Positions 36,799 through 45,210 are shown, counted from the stretch's first letter. The stretch: 64,000 bases of DNA from Bremerella sp. P1 (GCF_028748185.1 NZ_CP118164.1:1674001-1738000), one strand, 5' to 3'. Numbers and translations: made by a program. The notes: generated by a model not told the origin, from the letters alone.

Positions 36799-37548
36799 TC
36801 ACCAGACAACATTGTCTTCGGTCCAGCCGTCGCCATCGAAGCTCGAAAAGATTGCGGCGTCAAGCAAGCACGGAAAGATGCCACACGCCGACGCAAGCTG
36901 CTGAAATCCATCTGAGACGAAAGCGTAATAGTGCTGGTCCTGCAATGGCCCCGCTGTCAGCTTTACCGGGAAGCCTTGTTCGTTCAGCCACTTCGTGATT
37001 CGGCTGTCGATGGGAATTTCGTAGCGAGATAAGCCCAACATCTGAAGGAGGTTTCTTGACTGCTTTGGTCCAAACCCATGATAGACGTCGTCGATGAAAT
37101 CTGCGGTCTGCCTCTCGACTGCTGCTTCAACTCCAATTCGAAGCGCATCGAGCTTCTCAAGAGTGCTTTCCCAAGTGTGGCTTTGAATCTTCACCATGTT
37201 CTTTGCCATCTCCTTGCCGATGATCGTAGAGCGACGGATTCCACCAAAGTCCGCCATCACGCCACGGGCGAAGTCAGCAAGAGACTCCTCCTCCACACAG
37301 ATCTCCCACCGTAGTGGAAATGGACGAGTCATAAATCGAGAGATTGGGCTATCGGGACCAGATCGCTGCTGAGTAGTCAGCAGACACGCCACCATCCTTT
37401 CCCAGAAATCTTCCTTTGTGACCGGTGGCTTATTGTCGGCAAGGTTGACCGCTTCCCGTTGCTGAACAAAAGGGTTATCTCGGTGCTTCTCGAAGAATGA
37501 CTGGACCTTTTCGATATCGGCGGGCTCAAAATGCCAAGTGATCTTCAT
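36799..37548 (-). CDS. HhH-GPD-like DNA glycosylase-type protein
   Basis: A 249-residue protein. The middle (DFWERMVACLLTTQQRSG, FGGIRR) and the segment YHGFGPKQSRNLLQMLGLSRYEIPIDSRITKWLNEQGFP resemble the helix-hairpin-helix and catalytic region of HhH-GPD base-excision enzymes; the D in IPIDSRI sits where the catalytic Asp of this superfamily lies. A glycosylase or AP-lyase role is plausible, but the first hundred residues are divergent. The ATG at 37548 has GGTGAG upstream. It is divergent to the RuvB-like gene. Confidence 0.6.
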   Translation of the reverse strand: MKITWHFEPADIEKVQSFFEKHRDNPFVQQREAVNLADNKPPVTKEDFWERMVACLLTTQQRSGPDSPISRFMTRPFPLRWEICVEEESLADFARGVMADFGGIRRSTIIGKEMAKNMVKIQSHTWESTLEKLDALRIGVEAAVERQTADFIDDVYHGFGPKQSRNLLQMLGLSRYEIPIDSRITKWLNEQGFPVKLTAGPLQDQHYYAFVSDGFQQLASACGIFPCLLDAAIFSSFDGDGWTEDNVVW

Positions 37549-37676
37549 TGCTCACCCGCCGCTTGCCCAAAGTCACTTCATCCTGGCCGAAAGTTTTGAA
37601 CGCCTGACTCAAAGGTGGAATCTCCACGTTTCCTCTGACCACGCTGCTCTTCTCGTCAGCATGCCGGTTACAGCAC

Positions 37677-37693
37677 CAGTGGCTCTGTACCTT
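37677..37693 (+). promoter_or_regulatory. Shared element motif, copy 1 (CAGTGGCTCTGTACCTT)
   Basis: A copy of the CAGT-N6-GTACCTT(G) motif 22 bases upstream of the RuvB-like start. Other copies lie at 40349, 41455, 41836, 42224, 45211 (minus) and 47464 (minus). Confidence 0.6.
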
Positions 37694-37715
37694 CTGGGGT
37701 GAAGGGAGCCAATTC

Positions 37716-38663
37716 ATGAAAGACGTAAACGACGTATCACCAAGTTCGCTGAAGCACATCATCGGTCAGCGCAATGTTGTCCGATCGGTCGAGGTTGCAT
37801 TGGACTACGCCTTCAACGAAGGCGTAGCTTTTCCGTCTGCTATGCTTCTCGGCCCACCGGGCACCGGAAAATCCGCAACAGCCCATGTAATCCAAAGCGA
37901 GATGGCGGTATCCAAATTTCAGGAAGTATTGGGGCAAACCGTCACCAACACAGCAGACGTCAACGCCTTACTGCTGGCGGCGAAGGATAAGTCGGTCGTC
38001 CACATTGACGAAGTCCACGAACTCAGCCCTCATCTCCAGACCACCTTGTACCTCGCTCTGGATAAGAAAACGGTGTACGTGGGCGGGAACGGCCGTGCCC
38101 CGCAGGCGATTCCAATCGCCGACTTCACCTTGCTGATCTCAACAACCGACGAATTCAAGATTTTGCAGCCGCTACGAGACAGGATGCGGCTCGCTCTTCG
38201 ATTCGAGCATTTGGGGAACGACGAGCTTTGCCAAGTTATCTTCCAGCGTAGCAAGGCTTTGGGGTGGGATGTGCATGAAGCCGCTCTTCCGCTGATTGCT
38301 CAACGATCTAAGGGCACGCCGAGACTCGCCTTGCGATTGCTTCAGTCTTGCAGGCGAGTAGCAGTTGCCAAAGGTTTCAAGACAATCGACTCACGGCATC
38401 TTGCAGCAGCCTGCGAGTTAGATGGAATTGACGAGCTTGGCCTGGACGCTGCCGAGCAAAGGTACTTGGAAATCTTGTCTGAAGGACCGACTCGACTGAA
38501 TGTGATCGCCTCACGGCTTGGACTGCCAACCAGGACAGTAAGCGAGGTGACTGAGTCCTTCTTGATCCGAGCCGAATTGATCGGCAAGGACAAAAACGGC
38601 ATGCGAGAGTTGATGCCGAAAGGGCGTGATCATGTCCTCGCAAGCCGTAAAGACACGGTCTAA
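37716..38663 (+). CDS. RuvB-like AAA+ ATPase
   Basis: A 315-residue AAA+ protein resembling Holliday-junction motor RuvB: HIIGQRNVVRSVEVAL near the N-terminus, Walker A GPPGTGKS (46-53), Walker B with IDEVH (97-101), sensor 1 LLISTTDE, and a RuvB-type lid and winged helix (GTPRLALRLLQSCRRVA...LDAAEQRYLEIL). No RuvA or RuvC gene is beside it. Being carried on a mobile element, it is probably a diverged paralogue with an element-specific branch-migration or replication role. It has a motif copy upstream and the small DNA-binding gene downstream. Confidence 0.85.
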   Translation: MKDVNDVSPSSLKHIIGQRNVVRSVEVALDYAFNEGVAFPSAMLLGPPGTGKSATAHVIQSEMAVSKFQEVLGQTVTNTADVNALLLAAKDKSVVHIDEVHELSPHLQTTLYLALDKKTVYVGGNGRAPQAIPIADFTLLISTTDEFKILQPLRDRMRLALRFEHLGNDELCQVIFQRSKALGWDVHEAALPLIAQRSKGTPRLALRLLQSCRRVAVAKGFKTIDSRHLAAACELDGIDELGLDAAEQRYLEILSEGPTRLNVIASRLGLPTRTVSEVTESFLIRAELIGKDKNGMRELMPKGRDHVLASRKDTV

Positions 38664-38716
38664 CTGTTGTCTAGCCGTTGCGTTGTTTCTGTCCTGTTCT
38701 TTTCCACGTTGCAACC

Positions 38717-39169
38717 ATGAACGAATACCAATCATCGATACCCTCGGCTGTGACGGCCACCAAGATGGCCGAGATGTGCGGGCTGTCCCGATCCCGGTTC
38801 TATAGCCTGATCGGCAAGGGAGTTTTCCCACCACCGGTCCCGAACGGTGTCAACAATCGTCCAATTTATGACCAGAAACTGATCAGGAAATGTCTTGAGA
38901 TTCGCTGTACCGGCGTCAGTCTCGACGGCAGTCTCGTCACCTTCAATGCCAAGCGGACGGGGCGAATGAAGCCGACAGCCAAGCAACCGACCACCAAGGC
39001 CAGTAGTCACGCCGATCTCGTTGCTGGCCTCAAGTCGCTCGGACTAACCGGCGTTACCGAGAGCCAAACGACCACGGTAGTCGAAGAACTCTTTCCCGAT
39101 GGCGTCGATGGCATCGCTCCCGGTGAAGTTATCCGGCGAGTCTTCCTTGCGATCAAGCAGCGGGAGTAG
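38717..39169 (+). CDS. Putative excisionase-like DNA-binding protein
   Basis: 150 residues; the N-terminal TATKMAEMCGLSRSRFYSLIGKGVFPPPV...RPIYDQKLIRKCLEIR is an AlpA/excisionase-like winged helix. The second half (ADLVAGLKSLGLTGVTESQTTTVVEELFPDG) is a small helical domain. The ATG at 38717 was chosen for its match to the helix-turn-helix start. It lies 53 bases after the RuvB-like gene, probably in the same transcript. Confidence 0.65.
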   Translation: MNEYQSSIPSAVTATKMAEMCGLSRSRFYSLIGKGVFPPPVPNGVNNRPIYDQKLIRKCLEIRCTGVSLDGSLVTFNAKRTGRMKPTAKQPTTKASSHADLVAGLKSLGLTGVTESQTTTVVEELFPDGVDGIAPGEVIRRVFLAIKQRE

Positions 39170-39287
39170 CCGTGCCAACTGTGTACTTTGATGTCCTCGG
39201 CTGGAATCGACGAAAAACAACGATTTACGTCACGAAAACGAGCCGATTTCCTTGTCCCTTTACGTGTGTACTTCTAGGTAAGCGCCC

Positions 39288-39887
39288 ATGACGATCGGAA
39301 TCTATCTTCGGGTCTCCAGCACCGGCCAGGACACCAAGAGCCAAGAGCCCGATCTACGGACGTGGGTGAAAGCCCAGGGCTGTGAAGTGAAGTGGTATCG
39401 TGACAAATTCACAGGAACCACGATGGACCGGCCTGGGTTGGAGAAGCTCCTTGCCGATGCTCGTCAAGGTAAAGTTACCAAGGTTGTCGTCTGGCGACTT
39501 GATCGGTTGGGACGAACCGCCAAGGGCCTGCTTACTTTGCTTGATGAGTTCCAGCAATTGGGCATTGGCTTTGTATCCCTTCGAGAAGGATTCGACCTCG
39601 GCACGCCTGCCGGTCGGCTGATGGCGGGCGTGCTTGCCAGCGTGGCGGCCTACGAGACCGAGGTTCGCAAAGAGCGGCAACTGGCGGGAATTGCCCGTGC
39701 AAAGGAAGAGGGGAAGCAGTGGGGAGGTCGAAAGCCTGGCACTCGCATCCGCCTGACCAAAGAAAAGGAGAAGCTGATTCAGCAGCTTTTCGGAGAAGGC
39801 GTGTCCAAGTCGGCGATCGCAAGGATGGTTGGGCTGTCGAGGAAGACGGTGATTCGGGTGCTGCAAACGACGCCAGCGAGAGATTAG
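39288..39887 (+). CDS. Small serine resolvase/invertase
   Basis: A 199-residue recombinase of the Tn3 resolvase/Hin type with nucleophile S10 in YLRVSSTGQD, the RLDRLGRTAKGL and YETEVRKERQ motifs, and a C-terminal helix-turn-helix (GEGVSKSAIARMVGLSRKTVIRVL). It would resolve multimers or cointegrates. The 118 bases upstream, with repeated TGTGTACTT, may hold its binding sites. Confidence 0.92.
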   Translation: MTIGIYLRVSSTGQDTKSQEPDLRTWVKAQGCEVKWYRDKFTGTTMDRPGLEKLLADARQGKVTKVVVWRLDRLGRTAKGLLTLLDEFQQLGIGFVSLREGFDLGTPAGRLMAGVLASVAAYETEVRKERQLAGIARAKEEGKQWGGRKPGTRIRLTKEKEKLIQQLFGEGVSKSAIARMVGLSRKTVIRVLQTTPARD

Positions 39888-40168
39888 CTATCAACTACTT
39901 CCCAGTCCAACGGATCGAGTATCGCCTGTCTTGCACCGGCTTCAGGTAGTCCAGCCGCCGATTGCTGATTGTGATGAAGGACTTCGGCCCGAACAAAGTG
40001 ACTGCCTTCAGGCACCTCGGTATCAAATGTAGTTGGCTCCCATACGCCAACGGTAATCAAAGCACGTTGCCCATTCACTTCTCCGATAAATGCTCCAGTA
40101 ATCGAATCTTTATCCGGTTGGCCGAGCAATTGCTTTGCTTCTTCATGTGAAATGTTGGCCCTGAGCAT
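39884..40168 (-). CDS. Hypothetical protein, convergent with the resolvase
   Basis: 94 residues from the ATG at 40168 (GGAGAGTTAGG upstream): MLRANISHEEAKQLLGQPDKDSITGAF... It was not recognised. A longer frame to 40369 lacks support and would overlap the leader of the DUF932 gene. Its 3' end overlaps the resolvase stop by 4 bases. Confidence 0.5.
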   Translation of the reverse strand: MLRANISHEEAKQLLGQPDKDSITGAFIGEVNGQRALITVGVWEPTTFDTEVPEGSHFVRAEVLHHNQQSAAGLPEAGARQAILDPLDWEVVDS

Positions 40169-40348
40169 CCTAACTCTCCTCGATATGTTCAAGTTCCTTA
40201 CGACTCTACATATTCTAGCAACTTGCTGTGCAAAACTCCGAGCAACGATTCGCTGAGCACGAATCCATGAACTCCCGAACGCCAGCCCCCCAACGTACAC
40301 CGCCACTGGCCGTATCAACCAACGCAGGCCCGACTCCCATCTCCTCTC

Positions 40349-40366
40349 CAGTCGCACCGTACCTTG
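40349..40366 (+). promoter_or_regulatory. Shared element motif, copy 2 (CAGTCGCACCGTACCTTG)
   Basis: 62 bases upstream of the DUF932 start codon; matches the CAGT-N6-GTACCTTG consensus exactly at the fixed positions. Confidence 0.6.
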
Positions 40367-40428
40367 CAAGAGCGAAGGCCGCCGACCGTCGGCAGGTCAT
40401 TCGCAACTCTTGTCGGGAGAGACACACA

Positions 40429-41400
40429 ATGTCAGCCGAAATCAGTTTCATCGATGGCAAAGCCGAAGCGGCATTCGCACTCAAGTCCTGCTGGTGGGAT
40501 GTCGCCGGGGACTACGTCCTGGACCACGTCCCCAATAGCGAGGAGATGATCCAAGCGGCGCACCTCGACTGGGACGTCGAGCTTCAGCCCATCTACGATC
40601 ACGACGGTCGGCATATCCCTGGCCACTCCACGACGATCCGAAGTGACACCGGGTTGCATCTTGGCGTGATGAGCGACAGCTATCGGGTTGTGCAGAACAG
40701 GGATGCCTTTCGCTTCCTGGACAACCTGCTCAAGGACGGCATCATGAAGTACGAAAGTGCCGGTGCTCTTCGTGGCGGTCGCACGGTGTGGGTGCTCGCT
40801 AGGATGCCGAGTGTGGACACGGTCGCCGAAGGCGATGAACTCCAGCGGTATATCCTGTGGCTCAACAGCCACGACGCAACAGGGGCCTTGTTCGCCATCC
40901 CAACCAGCGTGAGGGTGGTCTGCTCGAACACGGCCGCATTGGCGATCCGTGGTCAGCGGGGAATCCGTCACATCGGCGACATGGACGCCAAGCTGAAGCA
41001 GGCCCACAAGCTGTTGTCGAAAGCCGATGAACAGTTCACGGACTTCAGCAGCAAGGCGCAGGTACTGGCCAAGAGTCGGTATAGCCGAGAACAAGCCAAT
41101 GAGTACGTCTCGACGCTTGTTCCTCAGCCTGAAAACGAAGGCCGATCGGCGACCATCCACGACCGCAAAGTCGAAGCGATCCGCACGGCGTTTCGCAGCG
41201 AACGGAATCAGCTTGCTTCCATCCGTGGATCATTCTGGAGTCTTTTCAACTCGGTGAGCGAAGCCGTCGATCACGGCCGGTTCTACACGTACAAGGGCAA
41301 CAAGGCCGAAAGCCGCATGTCCTCGGTGCTGATGGGGCCGGGGAGCGACCTCAAGCGGCGAGCCTTCGATCTCGCTTATGAGATGGCAACGGCGTCCTGA
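40429..41400 (+). CDS. DUF932 phage/plasmid-like protein
   Basis: 323 residues. The core matches the DUF932 / TIGR03299 family found on plasmids, phages and integrated elements: LGVMSDSYRVVQNRDAFRFLDNLL, GRTVWVLARMP, YILWLNSHDATGALFAIPTSVRVVCSNTAALAI. Biochemical function is unknown; the gene is a marker of plasmid-like DNA. The ATG at 40429 has GGGAGA upstream; longer frames start inside the leader that carries the shared motif. Confidence 0.88.
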   Translation: MSAEISFIDGKAEAAFALKSCWWDVAGDYVLDHVPNSEEMIQAAHLDWDVELQPIYDHDGRHIPGHSTTIRSDTGLHLGVMSDSYRVVQNRDAFRFLDNLLKDGIMKYESAGALRGGRTVWVLARMPSVDTVAEGDELQRYILWLNSHDATGALFAIPTSVRVVCSNTAALAIRGQRGIRHIGDMDAKLKQAHKLLSKADEQFTDFSSKAQVLAKSRYSREQANEYVSTLVPQPENEGRSATIHDRKVEAIRTAFRSERNQLASIRGSFWSLFNSVSEAVDHGRFYTYKGNKAESRMSSVLMGPGSDLKRRAFDLAYEMATAS

Positions 41401-41412
41401 CGTCTCCCGATT

Positions 41413-41440
41413 GCCCCGCCGACACGGAGGTCGGCGGGGC
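41413..41440 (+). terminator. Hairpin after the DUF932 gene
   Basis: GCCCCGCCGAC (41413-41423) pairs perfectly with GTCGGCGGGGC (41430-41440), followed by TTGCT. Confidence 0.65.
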
Positions 41441-41454
41441 TTGCTCTGCAAAGC

Positions 41455-41472
41455 CAGTGGCTCTGTACCTTG
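41455..41472 (+). promoter_or_regulatory. Shared element motif, copy 3 (CAGTGGCTCTGTACCTTG)
   Basis: 35 bases upstream of the next start codon; its first 17 bases are identical to copy 1. Confidence 0.65.
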
Positions 41473-41507
41473 CAATGCAGACCCTGCTTCTCATCAAGGA
41501 GATCGTC

Positions 41508-41810
41508 ATGCCTAAACAAATCATTCATCCTGACGACGCAACCAGGCAAGCTGCCAAGTACGCTCAACTCATTCAGAACGGCGTCAACCTCCGAGCCATT
41601 GTTGCGCAGATGCTGCGGGACATCGATGCTATGCGGCAGTCGCAGAATCTCAATGGTGATGCGATCAACAACCACCAAATCGTGCTGGCGTACGTGAGCA
41701 AACTCAATAGCCTCACCCGGCTCACAACGGATCGAGAGATGGCGGCATTGGAAGCGATCGATCACTTGGCGGAAGGAGAAGATGTTGAATCGGAAGTGAT
41801 CCCTTTGTGA
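41508..41810 (+). CDS. Small hypothetical element protein
   Basis: 100 residues, helical, no hydrophobic segment (MPKQIIHPDDATRQAAKYAQLI...). AAGGAG lies 7 bases before the ATG at 41508. It was not recognised. It is a single-gene unit with its own motif copy 35 bases upstream. Confidence 0.62.
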   Translation: MPKQIIHPDDATRQAAKYAQLIQNGVNLRAIVAQMLRDIDAMRQSQNLNGDAINNHQIVLAYVSKLNSLTRLTTDREMAALEAIDHLAEGEDVESEVIPL

Positions 41811-41835
41811 GCGGCGATCAATCCGGCTGACTTGG

Positions 41836-41853
41836 CAGTCGCCCCGTACCTTG
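41836..41853 (+). promoter_or_regulatory. Shared element motif, copy 4 (CAGTCGCCCCGTACCTTG)
   Basis: 39 bases upstream of the start codon at 41893. The fixed positions match the consensus. Confidence 0.65.
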
Positions 41854-41892
41854 CTTGGCAAACAGTCAGCGTACTCACCAAGGAGACCACAC

Positions 41893-42171
41893 ATGCCATC
41901 ACCAAAGTTCGATCTTGGACAAATCGTTGCCACGCCTGGCGCACTTGAAGCCTTGGAAAGCGCTGGGCAAAATCCGACCGAGTTCCTCACTCGCCATGTA
42001 GCAGGAGACTGGGGTGAACTTGATCAGGAAGACCAGCAAGCGAATGACGATGCTCTTCAGAGCGGAGCCAGGTTGCTGTCGGCGTATCGGCTGACGGACG
42101 ACACGAAACTCTGGATCATCACGGAGGCCGACAGGAGTTCGACGTGCATTCTGCTTCCGTCTGAGTATTGA
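41893..42171 (+). CDS. Small conserved plasmid-type protein
   Basis: 92 residues. The pattern LGQIVATPGALEALESAGQNPTEFL, GDWGELDQED and LLSAYRLTDDTKLWIITEADRSSTCILLPSEY belongs to a widespread family of plasmid and phage proteins of unknown function. AAGGAG precedes the ATG. It is a single-gene unit with motif upstream and hairpin downstream. Confidence 0.82.
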   Translation: MPSPKFDLGQIVATPGALEALESAGQNPTEFLTRHVAGDWGELDQEDQQANDDALQSGARLLSAYRLTDDTKLWIITEADRSSTCILLPSEY

Positions 42172-42185
42172 TCGGATTCGGCAGA

Positions 42186-42213
42186 CCCACTTTCGCCGAC
42201 AGGCGGAAGTGGG
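42186..42213 (+). terminator. Hairpin after the small plasmid-type gene
   Basis: CCCACTTTCGCC (42186-42197) pairs with GGCGGAAGTGGG (42202-42213) with one wobble, 15 bases after the stop. Confidence 0.65.
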
Positions 42214-42223
42214 CGGGTGGGGA

Positions 42224-42241
42224 CAGTGACTTTGTACCTTG
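42224..42241 (+). promoter_or_regulatory. Shared element motif, copy 5 (CAGTGACTTTGTACCTTG), orphan
   Basis: This copy has no recognisable gene behind it: only a 31-codon frame from the ATG at 42295 to the stop near 42390. It may mark a deleted gene, a tiny protein or a non-coding RNA. Confidence 0.5.
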
Positions 42242-42370
42242 ATGGTGGAATCCAAAAGCCTGTCACAAAGTGCTTTATCAAACAATTATCAACATGATCG
42301 CTGAGAATTGTGGCTCCAGTCGCCCCTTCTGGAGTGATATGCATTCAGGCTTTCATGGGACTCCTTTGGT

Positions 42371-42922
42371 TCACTCACCTCGTCTCTGAAAAGCCAGTCT
42401 TTCGTCTCCCTGACTGCCAATCTCTTCGAGAAGTGCATCGATTTCGCTGAAGACTTCCCACTGTTCGATGCCGGTTTGCTCGGTGATCTTGTTGATCACC
42501 TGCTTCTCCAGTTCTTCAAGCCTCTGCCCTTTCCAGATGCAGTCGCAAAGGGCGACAAGAAGATCTTCGATTGGCAACTCTTGTCTTGACCAGGCACCGT
42601 GCGTTCCAGCGAAGCGGGCCAGCCTTGGTTCAACTCCATGCTCCTCCAGCAGCGCCGGGCCATCTTCTTCATGTTTGCTGCCTGGGCCAGTCAACTCATT
42701 TCGGTTTCGCTCCAACGCCTTGCCAAGATCATGGCTTCCTGCCCCAAAACAAACGGCCTCCTGATCGAAATCCAGGTCAGGAAACCTCTGGCGTAATCCT
42801 TCGACGAGATCAACGGACACATCATGGACGAGAATCAGGTGGGCAACCAGCCGAGGTGGTGCATCTAGCTTGGTGCAAAGACGCTGGACTTCTTCAGGAA
42901 GCGGTCGGGGTTCGTAGCTCAT
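42371..42922 (-). CDS. HD-domain protein
   Basis: 183 residues. Candidate metal ligands follow the HD pattern: H33 (LVHDVSV), H64-D65 (GSHDLGK), H84 (KHEEDG) and H106 (THGAW). HD proteins are phosphohydrolases acting on nucleotides or cyclic nucleotides; the substrate is unknown here. An alternative ATG at 42940 would overlap the stop of the ArdC-like gene (ATGGTAA), so the two are translationally coupled. It is last in the leftward run TPR-ArdC-HD. Confidence 0.72.
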   Translation of the reverse strand: MSYEPRPLPEEVQRLCTKLDAPPRLVAHLILVHDVSVDLVEGLRQRFPDLDFDQEAVCFGAGSHDLGKALERNRNELTGPGSKHEEDGPALLEEHGVEPRLARFAGTHGAWSRQELPIEDLLVALCDCIWKGQRLEELEKQVINKITEQTGIEQWEVFSEIDALLEEIGSQGDERLAFQRRGE

Positions 42923-42933
42923 GAAGTCTTCTC

Positions 42934-43935
42934 TTACCATTTGGGCCTGAAGTCCATGAACTCAGGACCGGTGATGTGGTTCACTTCGGGTATGATTCTG
43001 TACTGGTCGTGATAGTCACTGTGCTTCCGATGCAAGATCGGTCCAAGTAAGTAGTCGCACACACGATCCATCTGAGCCGTGATCCAGAAGAACAGTCGAT
43101 GATCCTGAGGGAAGATGAGATTCCATTCCTTGAGCCACTTGCGGTGATTGTATTCGTCGAAGCAATGCGGGACGCCTAGCTCCAGTCCGAGGACGTGCAT
43201 TCCCATCTCAGCCACTAGCTCTCGAAGAGGCATGCAGTGCATCCAGCCGGTGCGAACCTCAGCCCAATGCATCAGTTCATGCAGCATCACCGAGAAGTGG
43301 TCTGCACGACTCATGAAGTGGCCCTCGGATTGCATCAGGATGTAATCACCAGACTTGTGATTCGGATAATCATGAAAGGGCTCGGGTGTGATGTATCCGT
43401 TCCATTCAGGACCGAATCGATCGTCCCCAACATCGAATCGGATGTCGGGACTGTGGTGCTCGATCAGCCTTCCCATGAGGCCGAAGTCGGCTTCATCGTT
43501 GGGGACGATGGTCTTCAACTCAGTCAGAATCGCTAGTAGGCTATCAGCACCTTGGACTTGAACCGCATTGAATGCCAGGTCGGACTCGACCTGGTCACCG
43601 CCACAGTATCGGACGATAACGGTCGGCTCCTGTCCGCCCTTGACGGTCGCACCGGCAGCAGCCCAATCCTCGTATGTTCCCCACCACTTGCTACGATATC
43701 CCTTGGTCTCGTAGGTGTCGCACAACAGCAGCGTGTTGACGCCACGGTAGCGGCCACCAGTGCGGACATTGGTCGGAAGCCCACAGTTTGGATCGTGGGA
43801 CACCGGCACCTGCCAAGGAATGCGGCTGCGTTGCAAAGCAACCGTGATTCGCTGGTGGACGTAGGTGGTGATGTCAGGCGCACTGTCCAACTGACTGAAG
43901 AATTCGTCAGGCAGGATCAGTCGAGGAAATTGCAT
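42934..43935 (-). CDS. ArdC-like antirestriction protein with zincin metalloprotease motif
   Basis: 333 residues. The N-terminal part (TTYVHQRITVALQRSRIPWQVPV...YRGVNTLLL) matches the ssDNA-binding ArdC/DUF1738 domain. The C-terminal part carries the zinc-protease motif H-E-L-M-H-W (about 219-224), followed by a further acidic stretch ELVAEMG. ArdC proteins protect incoming element DNA against host restriction. The ATG at 43935 is preferred because the longer frame adds a non-conserved hydrophobic tail overlapping the upstream gene. Confidence 0.85.
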   Translation of the reverse strand: MQFPRLILPDEFFSQLDSAPDITTYVHQRITVALQRSRIPWQVPVSHDPNCGLPTNVRTGGRYRGVNTLLLCDTYETKGYRSKWWGTYEDWAAAGATVKGGQEPTVIVRYCGGDQVESDLAFNAVQVQGADSLLAILTELKTIVPNDEADFGLMGRLIEHHSPDIRFDVGDDRFGPEWNGYITPEPFHDYPNHKSGDYILMQSEGHFMSRADHFSVMLHELMHWAEVRTGWMHCMPLRELVAEMGMHVLGLELGVPHCFDEYNHRKWLKEWNLIFPQDHRLFFWITAQMDRVCDYLLGPILHRKHSDYHDQYRIIPEVNHITGPEFMDFRPKW

Positions 43936-43958
43936 GCGGCTACATCTCCAAACTAGGC

Positions 43959-44960
43959 TTAGTAGGGGCAATGTGGATTTGGGCATCCACAGCGATGGCA
44001 GCACGGTTGAGTATACCAGTAGAGCAGGCCACACCCCCCGCACTGGATGTTCCCATAGTAAGGTTGCGATACCCGCCTCGGGCCTCGTCTGATCAACCTA
44101 ATCTCCCCAAAGCCCATCGGTTCTTCCTGGTGATGAATGCGAGGTTGATTGACGTGGTTTAGAGCATTGCGAATTCGCTCAAGGATAAGGGCGGCTCCCT
44201 CGCATCCTCTGCGATTTGCAATTTCTGCATCTTCCATTGCCGATTCCAACCACTTCTTCTGTTCACGAAAGTCGCCCGCTGATTCCGCCAATTGAAATTT
44301 GGCGTAAGCACCGAATACGAGGTATGTCGCCTCAATGTCGCCAGTTGCTCTCTTAGCGCAATCGAAGGCATCAGCCGCCTCGATGAACTTTTCCATCCGA
44401 AATTCGACAAGTCCCAATGAACAGTAGGCGGACGAAAGATGGCGGGGCGCTCTAATGATTTCGATGGCTCGAACGAGATCGGCCTCGGCTTTCATGACAT
44501 TGTCCAATGCGGCGTAGGCACGGCCACGGTTGGCGTAGGCTGCGCCGTATTCCGGCGACAAGGCTAGTGCTCGGGAAAATCGCTCCACTGCCGAGTGAAA
44601 ATCTCCCGCTTCATAATGGACAGCCCCGAGGTTGTTGTGGGCTTCGTAGCAGCCATCGTGTTGGCTGATCGCAATCTGCAATTCGCTGAGAGCCCTTTCG
44701 ATGTTTCCGTTTGCCCAGAAGATTTCTCCTTTTCGGCAATGAGCTAAAGCGTTATACGGATCAATGGCGAGTGCCGCATCTACGTCGGCCATAGCAAGGG
44801 ACAATTGGCCGATTTCAACGTAGGCTTCCGCTCGAAGGCAGTAAAACTCTCCGTGCGGCGACAACTGCAAAAGATGGCTACAAGCAATGACTGCCTTTTC
44901 ATATTCACCGACTTGCATCATCTGGCGAGCGTGATCGAAAGTTGTTGGGGCATCGGCCAT
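43959..44960 (-). CDS. TPR protein with C-terminal zinc ribbon
   Basis: 333 residues. About six tetratricopeptide repeats fill residues 8-230 (YEKAVIACSHLLQLSPHGEFYCLRAEAY; ALAHCRKGEIFWANGNIERA; GAAYANRGRAYAALDNVMKAEADL). The C-terminus has CGGCGLLYW...CCHRCGCPNPHC, a zinc-ribbon-like cysteine cluster. It is a probable protein-protein adaptor. It precedes the ArdC-like gene by 23 bases. A motif copy at 45211-45228 (minus) lies 250 bases upstream, so the leader is long or holds a small gene. Confidence 0.8.
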   Translation of the reverse strand: MADAPTTFDHARQMMQVGEYEKAVIACSHLLQLSPHGEFYCLRAEAYVEIGQLSLAMADVDAALAIDPYNALAHCRKGEIFWANGNIERALSELQIAISQHDGCYEAHNNLGAVHYEAGDFHSAVERFSRALALSPEYGAAYANRGRAYAALDNVMKAEADLVRAIEIIRAPRHLSSAYCSLGLVEFRMEKFIEAADAFDCAKRATGDIEATYLVFGAYAKFQLAESAGDFREQKKWLESAMEDAEIANRRGCEGAALILERIRNALNHVNQPRIHHQEEPMGFGEIRLIRRGPRRVSQPYYGNIQCGGCGLLYWYTQPCCHRCGCPNPHCPY

Positions 44961-45210
44961 AGGAGCTTCCGTGTGGTGAAAATGACCGTAGTTGTCCGGT
45001 CAATCGCAGAAGAAACTGAATCGTACCGATTCAGACGTTGGATCAGAAACGACCATTACCTTTCAAACTCTGCTGGATGTTCTCGTAGACGATTTCATTT
45101 CAAACCAATGTGGGCAAGCTGTGGATCGGATCGTCAGACCAACGGATAGATTTTTGTCGATCTCCTCGGGTCGGAAACGCATCGAAGTTCCAATGACCGA
45201 TTCGCCCCAA

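Noticed and set aside
37677-41472. Motif read as sigma-54 promoters (GG-N10-GC)
   Set aside because: Spacing is 11 bases in the best copies and the downstream GC is not kept in copies 1 and 5.
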